Source: an uncultured delta proteobacterium
GTDB taxonomy: Bacteria > Myxococcota_A > UBA9160 > JAFDET01
Reading direction: 5' to 3'
Assembly (NCBI GenBank): GCA_947259215.1
Contig: CAMYLJ010000043.1
Location: 1-33,436, forward strand
DNA: 33,436 nucleotides
Below are positions 7,741 to 14,540 of the stretch, piece by piece. The notes beneath the pieces are model-generated. The model was not told where the DNA came from. It saw only the letters and a list, made by a program, of their open reading frames with translations, and ran no database searches. How positions within the stretch are numbered: position 1 is the first letter of the stretch; each line of letters begins with the position of its first letter. Position numbers and translations under genes: made by a program.

Positions 7741-7796
7741 ACTGGCCCGACGGAATCCGGGGAGACCAGCGTGCAGCTCGCCGGGAGGGGCAGGGA

Positions 7797-9108
7797 TCAG
7801 TCGGCGCGGCCTCCCAGCTCCCTCAGCATCTGGGTGAGGTAGGGCCGGTCTCTCACGCTCATGAAGTTCTCGCGGAAGCGGACGAGCCCGAGCTCGGCGA
7901 CTTTCTGTTGATCGCGGATGTCTCGCAGAACCACGGCGAAGCGGTTTCCTGCGTACAGCCGTGTGTTGTCCATGAACGGCAGATCGAAGTACGAGACTTT
8001 GAACTCGATGGGGTCTTGGTTCGCCGGCTTGAAGCCCACCAGGACCTTCGCTTGTCGCCATTCGCCGTCGTCTCCTCGGCGAAGGAGTCCTCGAACACGT
8101 TCAAGGCAACCCGTACGGAATCTTCACGGATCTCCGTCACCTTCAGCTGGATGGAGTAGAGCCCCTTCTCGTCGAGTCGCGTCCCCGACCCTTGTCGTCC
8201 CTCGACTCCAACGCCTCCTGCCATTCCGCCGGCAGCCGTGCGACGGTGGTCTCGTCCTGGAGCACCTCCAGAAGTTCTCTCTTGCGCACCTTGTCGATGG
8301 GGGGGCTTGACGAAGAGCGCTCGGACTTTCTTGTCCCAGCGGGCGTACTTACTGAACGGTGCGATAGGCGGGTTCTCCAGGGGCAATCGGATGTATACCT
8401 CCCGGCCTTCGCACGTATCGAAGTCTCGATAAGCCATCGCCTCGTAGGCGCGTTTGCCGTCCTTCAGGTACGGGACGTGGCGGCCTACGTGCGAGTACAG
8501 CGGAATGCAGCGATGCTGGTTCTTCTCGAAGTGGATGTTTTTCGTCACTCCGACGCGCGCCAACATGACCTCCTGTCTCAGCGCCGTACCCTTCGAGATG
8601 CCGATCAGCTCATCGATCAGGTCCTGGGCGTCTTCCCCCGACTCCCTGGCCTCCTTCAGGCGCCGATGCAGATCTTCGAACAGGACCGCGTGTTGAAGTA
8701 CTCCTCGAAGTTCTTGATGAGCAGGTTTACGAGCAGGATCTCCCGTTGAATCCCGGCCAGGCTTCGCGCAGGCTTCCCCTTCTCGAGCTCGAAGTAGTTA
8801 TCCAGCAGGGACCGGAACATCGTGGCCCGGATCTCGCTGTCCGCTCGCTCGCGGTTGCTCATCATCTGGGCGAAGAGCTGCGCGCGCCGGTTCCGCTCCG
8901 CAATCTCCGCCTGCTGCTTCCGGTTCTCGCTCTCGACCGCCGTCTGCTGGCTCTGTCGCTCCCTCTCGATCTTCAGCTCTTGTTCCCGGCTGCTCTGCTG
9001 GTCCTGGTGCAGGAGGGTGGTCACGACCAGCCCGAGGGCGGGGATGCTCGTCGCGCCGATGATCTTCGCCAGGCGCTCGACCCTGTCCAGATCCCAGTTC
9101 GACGGCAT
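7797..9108 (-). pseudogene. Frameshifted gene for a membrane-anchored coiled-coil protein of unknown function
   Basis: Reading across frames rebuilds a protein of about 430 residues. It starts at ATG 9108 after a GGAGA site. A short hydrophobic stretch (IGATSIPALGLVVTTLL, about 17-33) precedes a charged Gln/Glu/Arg coiled coil (34-80), then a helical region, then a mixed alpha/beta C-terminal half. At least four frame changes are needed: near 8690, at the seven-G run 8299-8305, between about 8175 and 8195, and near 8065-8080. The sense of the protein continues in the new frame each time (for example VKPPIDKVRKRELLEVLQDE across the G run). This is gene decay or, less likely, local sequence error, since neighbouring genes are intact. 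Bases 8101-8160 are only 32/60 G+C, well below the window's norm. I recognise no family. Confidence 0.7.
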
Positions 9109-9134
9109 GGTGCTGCAATCTCCCTCGGGGCGGG

Positions 9135-9455
9135 TCAGGAGTCGTCGACGTAGAGGGTGATCCGAATGCCCTCGGGCGGCACGAAGACGTCCTGGACGCG
9201 ACCGCCGGCCAGGACCTCGCAGGGGCCGGTCTGCATCACGTCCACGCTGAAGAAGCCGGAGCTCCCCGCGTTGGCCTCGATCTGGATCGGCTCCTCCACT
9301 CCGCAGGAAATCACGATTTCGGCGTACGCCGCCGGCTCCCCGCTAGGGAACAGGACCTGGCCCGAGAGCAACGGCTACGCGGAGGCGTCGGGGACGCAGA
9401 GCCACGCAAGGACGAAGAGCAGCACCAGCTGCTTCGCGCGTCGGGATCGAATGCG
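9135..9455 (-). pseudogene. Secreted beta-sandwich (carboxypeptidase regulatory-like) protein with in-frame stop
   Basis: Two in-frame segments are separated only by a TAG at 9377-9375. Upstream is a typical export signal: basic RIRSRRAKQ, hydrophobic LVLLFVLAWLCV, then a PDASA cleavage site. Downstream is a 78-residue domain beginning LLSGQVLFPSGEPAAYAEIVI, with SSGFFSVDV and a terminal VFVPPEGIRITLYVDD, the pattern of carboxypeptidase regulatory-like or Ig-like repeats (xGxVxxxxGxPxxxAxV...GxF). The stop falls exactly where the mature protein would begin, so the ancestral gene was one secreted protein of roughly 105 residues. No ATG is visible just before the signal. It ends 26 bases before the coiled-coil gene and probably shared its transcript. 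Confidence 0.55.
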
Positions 9456-9473
9456 GGAGGGCGTGGTGGCCCC

Positions 9474-9617
9474 GCCCAGGCGGAGAGCCCGCGCCGCGTT
9501 GTCCCAGAGGATCTTGCGCTCGCTCGGCTCGGAGATCGGCTTCTCCTCGAAGCGGGTGGTGCCCCAGGGAGAGGTGTCATCGGCCGACCCGGCCAGAAAC
9601 GGGATCGCGGCGCGCAT
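9474..9617 (-). pseudogene. C-terminal fragment resembling an amidohydrolase-family protein
   Basis: From an ATG at 9617 the frame reads AIPFLAGSADDTSPWG and then EPSERKILWDNAARALRLG. The last block is the usual C-terminal helix of PF04909-type amidohydrolases (ERxKILWxNAARLY). Only this tail is present; the metal-binding core is missing. It is in frame with the downstream signal peptide without an intervening stop, which looks accidental. I take it as a remnant, with modest confidence. Confidence 0.35.
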
Positions 9618-9899
9618 CGCAGACCCTCCGATCCGACAGGATACACCCGACCGCTCTTGCAAGGGAAGCCGGATCGCCGCAGGCTGTGCGTCGCGGCCTA
9701 CCTCCGGGGGGCTGGAGCGTGGCCGGCACGTTGTCCGGCCGCGCGGCCCGAAGAACGCGGTGTGTGGGCGTTCGAGCTGTGATCGGTCTCTTCCCGCCTG
9801 CAAGTCCGGGATGCGGCGCAGGGGCCGGGAAGCACCGCTCCAGAAGTCGGTATCCTATCGGTGTCGGCGGATCGCGCACTGACCGGCAGGAGGGGCCCG
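9618..9899. other. Gene-free stretch upstream of the TIR gene
   Basis: Open frames cross this stretch on both strands but none shows recognisable protein content or a credible start. It should contain the promoter of the TIR gene; no clear -35/-10 pair stands out. Confidence 0.5.
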
Positions 9900-10880
9900 A
9901 TGGAATGGATCGGTGACGACGACACGTTCCGCATCTTCATCAGCCACAAGCACGAGGATCACGGCGTGGCGAGGGCGTTGAAGGATGCGCTCGGTAGCCT
10001 ATCCGGCGAGTACGCGATCGAAGCCTTCGTGTCCGGCAGCGATATCCCCGCCGGCGCCGATTGGAACTCCCTGCTCAGGGCCGAGCTGGGTCGCAGCCAC
10101 ATGCTGATCCTGCTCTTCACGAATCCGAGCCGGAACTGGGACTGGTGCCTCTACGAGGCCGGCCTCTTCACCCGCTTCGATCGCGAGCAGGCGCGCGCGG
10201 TGGTCTGCCTGTACGACCCCGGCAGCTCGCCGCCGTCGCCGCTCAAGGGCCTCCAGGGCGTACCGGTGCGCGAGCGGAAGATCGAAACGTTCCTGGCGAG
10301 GCTCTGCAAGACGACGTGGGAGGTCGCCGACGACTGGAAGCGCGGGCCGTTGAACGCGGGCATCGAACCCAAAGCCATCGCGTCCGCCGCCCAGACGATC
10401 TGCGACTCCTTCCAGCACGGCACGTACGCCTACCACCCGTGCCACCGGGTCGTGCTCGACCTGACCGCCGTCGGGAAGATCGGTGACAGGATTCCCGAGG
10501 AGGCCCACGTCGTCGAGGGCCCGGGCGCCACTTCTGCCTTCACCCTCTCGATCTTCGGAGTCGCCGAGGGTGCAAGAGAACGCACCTGGGGCGACCTGCT
10601 CGAGGGAGTCGAGGGCCGCGAGGCCGACTGGCGCCGGCAGCTCGACGAGGTCTTCTGCGCAGCATTGCGTGAAGAGCTGTTCGAGCCGGTGACGGCCCCC
10701 CTGCGATCGTGGCAGCAGAACCGCGACTACCGCCCGATTCTCTACCGGATCGAGCGCGCCCGGGAGCAGGTGGACGAGGCAAAGGCGGCGGACGAGGTTG
10801 GGGAGAAGGACGAGTCTGGCCAGCTGCTCGAGGTGGTGATCGTGTTTGAGGGGTCGGTCGGCCCGGAAAAAGAGCGCTAG
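9900..10880 (+). CDS. TIR domain-containing protein
   Basis: This 326-residue cytoplasmic protein begins with a bacterial TIR domain (about residues 9-140). Strand A is FRIFISHKHEDHGVARALKDAL, the BB-loop region is FVSGSDIPAGADW, and the alpha-C segment WDWCLYEAGLF places E86 in the WCxxE position of the catalytic glutamate in NAD-cleaving TIR domains. NADase or cyclic-ADP-ribose signalling activity is therefore plausible. The C-terminal half (150-326) is an unrecognised alpha/beta region that may sense a trigger; it ends abruptly after LLEVVIVFEGSVG and could be slightly truncated. AGGAGG at 9888-9893, six bases before ATG 9900, fixes the start. It diverges from the decayed secreted and membrane genes at 7.8-9.5 kb, which may have been its partners. 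Confidence 0.9.
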   Translation: MEWIGDDDTFRIFISHKHEDHGVARALKDALGSLSGEYAIEAFVSGSDIPAGADWNSLLRAELGRSHMLILLFTNPSRNWDWCLYEAGLFTRFDREQARAVVCLYDPGSSPPSPLKGLQGVPVRERKIETFLARLCKTTWEVADDWKRGPLNAGIEPKAIASAAQTICDSFQHGTYAYHPCHRVVLDLTAVGKIGDRIPEEAHVVEGPGATSAFTLSIFGVAEGARERTWGDLLEGVEGREADWRRQLDEVFCAALREELFEPVTAPLRSWQQNRDYRPILYRIERAREQVDEAKAADEVGEKDESGQLLEVVIVFEGSVGPEKER

Positions 10881-10918
10881 AGCTGGGCGACTCGCCCGGC
10901 GGAGTTCGGGAGATCGCT

Positions 10919-12730
10919 GTGCGGCTCACGGGCAGGGGCAGGAGATTTCTGGTCGGTGCGCTGGCGCTGGGCGTCGGCGGCTGCGCGGGCGGCGCCTCCG
11001 CCCCTGCCGACCCTCCGCCGCCGCGGCCGGCCGCGGGCGCCGACCAGCCCGCGGCGCCCGAGAGCGCGTTCCCGAGCGTCGAGCGGCTGGAAGAGCTGGC
11101 CGAGGAAGAGGCGCCCCTGGCCTCGGTCTTCGCCGTCGAGCACGCCGACGTGGACGGCTGGACCCTGCGCGGTCCGCTGCCGGATCGCATCGGGGACGAG
11201 CCGATCGCTTCTCCCGGGCCGTTCGACGAGCGGCTGCTCGCCGCGGCGCGGCGGCGGGCGGGACTGGTGGTGGCCTCCGAGGCCATGCGCTGTGCGGCGC
11301 GCGAGCTGGCGTACTTCGTGCTCGAGAACGAAGCCCCTCCGCCCCGCCCGTTGCGTCGCTTCATCCTCGGCCGCTGCGGCGCCACGGGCTCGGAGTCGAT
11401 GCTCGGGTGGTTCGGCGCGCGGGTGCCGGCAGGGGCGACCGAAGCGGAGGTGGTGGACGCCTGGCGCGCCGATCTCGACGAGGCGGTCGCGCGCTATCTG
11501 GGAACCGGACCGCGCGCGGTGGGCATCGGACTTGCGCGCGACGGCGAGGACGCGCTCGCGCTCGTGGTGTCGGCCCGGCGGCGCGTGCACCTGGATCCGG
11601 TCTCGTCGGTTCCCGACGCTGAGGGCTGGCTGCGGCTCCAGGGCGAGTTGCTGGACCCGGGCGATGACGTCGGTGCCCAGATGAATCACGGTGCCACCGG
11701 CTTCGCGGAGTGCGAAGCCGATCCCGCCGTGCGCCTGCCGCGCTTCTCGCTGGCCTGTCGGGTGGACCGCGCTGACGAGTCCGCGTGGGTGTCCGTCAGC
11801 GTGCGCAGGCCGGGGCGGCTGCTGTTGCAGTCGGTCCTGGGCGCGCTGGCACGTCCATCGGGAGGTGCGGCCGATCGCTGGGAGCGCGGACGCTACGGAG
11901 GCAGCGGGACCGTCGAGGATCCCGACGCGTTCGCCGAGCGGCTGCTGGTGGAGGTGAATCGCCTCCGGCGTCGCGCAGGCGCTCAGCTCCTCGCACTCGA
12001 GGCGGGCGAGAGCCAGCTGGCCGTCAAGCTGGCGCCTTTCTACTTCGGGTCGAGCCTCGGCCTGCTGGAGGATTCCTACGGCGACCTGGTGGCGCTCGGC
12101 CTGATGGCCGGCTGGCAGGTGGACGGCCTGGTGCGGCACGCGCACATGGCCGGCACCCTGGCGCTGGCCACCCTCGACCTGGGGCATTGGCTGGCGCAGG
12201 CCTTCCAGGATCCCGGCGTGCGCCGGGTGCTGATGGACCCCGAGGCCTCGCGGCTCGCTGTCGGGGCCCTGATGTCCGAGGAGCACCGCTACCTGGCCGC
12301 GGTACTCACCGGCTACACCCTCGTCGGCGACGAGGACCCGAGCGAGGCGCGCGAGGCCTTCTACGCCCGCCTGAACCGCGACTTCGACGAACGTGGTCTG
12401 CGCTTTCCGCGCCGCGCGCGCGAGATCGAGGCGGCCGCCGCACGCCACGCCGCACGGGTGCGCGTCGGCTCGGTGGGACGCGACGAGGCCATCGACGCGA
12501 TCCTGGACGAGGCCGCAGCCCTGGCCGGCGCGAACGTGAAGGGCTGGGTCCTGGACGGGACCCGCGTGGAGGACGCGATGCTCCCCGACGAGCTCTTCCG
12601 CTCGCCGCCGAGCCGCGTCGCCGTGGCGGTGGCTCGCTACCAGCCCGTGGCCTGGCCCTGGGCCCGGCTCGCCATCTTCCTCGTCTCCATTCCCGAGACC
12701 GGCACGCGCTCCGCCCGCGCCCCGCGCTAG
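10919..12730 (+). CDS. Hypothetical lipoprotein with CAP-like segments
   Basis: This 603-residue protein starts at GTG 10919 after GGGAGA. The N-terminus has basic residues, a hydrophobic run and the lipobox VGGC with lipidated Cys22, followed by a Pro/Ala-rich linker, so it should be an envelope lipoprotein. Two segments recall the CAP/SCP fold without being convincing: SEAMRCAARELAYFVLEN with VGIGLARDGEDALALVV in the N-terminal half, and LLVEVNRLRRRAGAQLLAL further on. A hydrophobic helical part (FGSSLGLLEDSYGDLVALGLM, GYTLVGDEDP) follows. No enzyme motif is certain. It stands between the TIR gene (38 bases upstream) and a convergent methyltransferase whose stop overlaps its own end. I cannot assign a function. 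Confidence 0.8.
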   Translation: MRLTGRGRRFLVGALALGVGGCAGGASAPADPPPPRPAAGADQPAAPESAFPSVERLEELAEEEAPLASVFAVEHADVDGWTLRGPLPDRIGDEPIASPGPFDERLLAAARRRAGLVVASEAMRCAARELAYFVLENEAPPPRPLRRFILGRCGATGSESMLGWFGARVPAGATEAEVVDAWRADLDEAVARYLGTGPRAVGIGLARDGEDALALVVSARRRVHLDPVSSVPDAEGWLRLQGELLDPGDDVGAQMNHGATGFAECEADPAVRLPRFSLACRVDRADESAWVSVSVRRPGRLLLQSVLGALARPSGGAADRWERGRYGGSGTVEDPDAFAERLLVEVNRLRRRAGAQLLALEAGESQLAVKLAPFYFGSSLGLLEDSYGDLVALGLMAGWQVDGLVRHAHMAGTLALATLDLGHWLAQAFQDPGVRRVLMDPEASRLAVGALMSEEHRYLAAVLTGYTLVGDEDPSEAREAFYARLNRDFDERGLRFPRRAREIEAAAARHAARVRVGSVGRDEAIDAILDEAAALAGANVKGWVLDGTRVEDAMLPDELFRSPPSRVAVAVARYQPVAWPWARLAIFLVSIPETGTRSARAPR

Positions 12731-13473
12731 GCCGGCTTGCGGAGCTTCCAGATGTTCTCGGCCGGCCAGCGCCGCGCCCAGTCGAGGGGCACGAAGTCCG
12801 GATAGGTAGTGGTGGCGTCCGCGGGCGGGCGCAGCTCCAGCAGGTCCTCCACCACGAGGTCGCTCTGCCGGAACAGGCGGATCCAGTCGCCGTGGAGCCG
12901 CTGGGGGTTCGCCTGCTCGGCGTCCTCGATCCAGCGCAGGCCGAAGCCGTCGCGCTGGAGACTCGTCTCGATCGTGTCGGTCGGCTGCTTCCAGCAGAGG
13001 TCGTGGATCAGGCTCGAGATGTTGAACGCGAACAGGCCTCCGGGCCGCAGCACGCGCGCCGCTTCGGGGACCGCGCGCTCCGGGTCGGCGAAGCTGGTCG
13101 CCCCGTGGTCGCAGAACACCACGTCGAAGCGCGCGTCGGGGAAGGGCAGGGCCTCGGCGCTCCCCTGGACCAGGGGCAGCCGGACGCCCGCGGCCGCCAG
13201 CCGCGGCCGGGCGTTGGCGAGCTGCGAGTCCGAGAAGTCGATCCCCACGGGCCGCGCCCCGGCCTGCGCCAGGAAGAGCGACCACTGGGCGGCACCGCAG
13301 CCGAGTTCCAGCACGTCGCGCCCCGCCACGTCACCCAGCACCTGGAGCTCCGCCTCCGGCAGCCCCCAGACCCCCCAGGCCAGCGCCTTCCGGTCGAGCT
13401 GCGGCCCGTGTTGCGCCTGGTAGGCATCGCTCGTGGCGTTCCACATCGCCCGGTTCTTGCGTGAGGTGTCCAT
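12727..13473 (-). CDS. Class I SAM-dependent methyltransferase
   Basis: This 248-residue protein has the Rossmann-type methyltransferase core. Motif I is VLELGCGAAQWSLFLAQ (54-70), followed by the acidic strand end RPVGIDFSDSQLANAR, the motif GSAEALPFPDARFDVVFCDHG (post-I and motif II) and LRPGGLFAFN (motif III), as in the UbiE/Methyltransf_11 group. The substrate is unknown; small aromatic or lipid acceptors are typical for the family. The start ATG at 13473 is only 20 bases from the divergent start of the CDF transporter, so the two promoters must overlap coding or leader sequence. The stop codon overlaps the end of the convergent lipoprotein gene by four bases. Confidence 0.92.
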   Translation of the reverse strand: MDTSRKNRAMWNATSDAYQAQHGPQLDRKALAWGVWGLPEAELQVLGDVAGRDVLELGCGAAQWSLFLAQAGARPVGIDFSDSQLANARPRLAAAGVRLPLVQGSAEALPFPDARFDVVFCDHGATSFADPERAVPEAARVLRPGGLFAFNISSLIHDLCWKQPTDTIETSLQRDGFGLRWIEDAEQANPQRLHGDWIRLFRQSDLVVEDLLELRPPADATTTYPDFVPLDWARRWPAENIWKLRKPA

Positions 13474-13493
13474 GATGGGGGAAGGTATCGCCC

Positions 13494-14423
13494 ATGGCGG
13501 CGGGGGGTGGGAGACGGGCGATCGTCGCGGCGCTGTTCGCCAACCTGGGGATCGCCATCGCGAAGTTCGTGGGGTACCTGGCGACGGGTGCGGCCTCGAT
13601 GCTGGCCGAGGCCGTGCACTCGGTGGCGGATACCAGCAACCAGGCGCTGCTCCTCTGGGGCTCGAACGCCGCGCGCCGGGAGCCCACGGAAGACCACCCC
13701 TTCGGCTTCGGCCAGGAGCGCTACTTCTGGTCGTTCGTCGTGGCGCTGGTGCTCTTCTCGCTGGGCTCGCTCTTCGCCATCTACGAGGGTGTGAGCAAGC
13801 TCCAGCACCCCCACGAGCTGGCGAGCCCGCTCTGGGCGGTGGGCATCCTGGTGATGGCGATCGGTCTCGAGACCTACTCCTTCCGCACCGCCGTGGTGGA
13901 GTCGCGCCCGCTCCTGCGCGGCCGCTCCTGGTGGCGCTTCGTCCGCACCAGCAAGCAGCCCGAGCTGCCGGTGGTGCTGCTGGAGGACCTGGGCGCGCTG
14001 GTGGGCCTCTTCCTGGCGCTCGCCGGCGTCGGGCTCGCGACGGTGACCGGCGACGCGCGCTGGGACGCCCTCGGCAGCATCGCGATCGGCGTCCTGCTCG
14101 GCGTGATCGCCGTCGTGCTGGCCATCGAGATGAAGAGCCTGTTGATGGGCGAGGCGGCGGCGCCCGAGAACCGGGAGAAGATCCGCGCCGCGTTGCTGGC
14201 CGACGAGGCAGTGCGCCGCGTGATCCATCTGCGCACGATGCACCAGGGCCCGGATCAGCTGCTGGTCGCCGCCAAGGTGGAGTTCTCCGGGGAGCTGCCC
14301 TTCCGGGCCGTGGCCCAGGCGATCGACGCGGCCGAGGCACGTGTGCGGGCCGAGGTGCCCATCGCGAGCCTGATCTTCGTGGAGCCCGACGTCTGGAAGC
14401 CGCCGCCCTCCGGCGCCTCCTAG
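13494..14423 (+). CDS. Cation diffusion facilitator (CDF) family metal transporter
   Basis: This 309-residue inner-membrane protein is a CDF divalent-metal/proton antiporter. The metal site of TM2 is H42-SVA-D46 (EAVHSVADTSNQALLLWG), followed by HPFGFGQERYFWSFVVAL, a signature closer to the ZnT9-like branch than to FieF. The second site is in LLEDLGALVGLFLALAGV (162-179), with E164/D165. Six hydrophobic segments are visible, then a cytoplasmic ferredoxin-like domain from about residue 210 to the end (LRTMHQGPDQLLVAAKVEF). Zinc, cobalt or manganese export is possible; the metal cannot be chosen from sequence. It is divergent from the methyltransferase and is not followed closely by any gene. 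Confidence 0.93.
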   Translation: MAAGGGRRAIVAALFANLGIAIAKFVGYLATGAASMLAEAVHSVADTSNQALLLWGSNAARREPTEDHPFGFGQERYFWSFVVALVLFSLGSLFAIYEGVSKLQHPHELASPLWAVGILVMAIGLETYSFRTAVVESRPLLRGRSWWRFVRTSKQPELPVVLLEDLGALVGLFLALAGVGLATVTGDARWDALGSIAIGVLLGVIAVVLAIEMKSLLMGEAAAPENREKIRAALLADEAVRRVIHLRTMHQGPDQLLVAAKVEFSGELPFRAVAQAIDAAEARVRAEVPIASLIFVEPDVWKPPPSGAS

Positions 14424-14540
14424 CCCCTTCGGCCGCCGCCCGGCTGCGGATTCCCGAGCCCCCGCGCGGCCCTGGCCCGGGCGCTGCGCCCCCGTGAGCC
14501 GGCTGATCCGGTTTTCGCCGCCGCGCAGACCTATTGCGCG

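Noticed and set aside
9375-9377. Recoding of the TAG as pyrrolysine
   Set aside because: No pyl genes or supporting context are visible, and the neighbouring genes are also broken, so decay is simpler.
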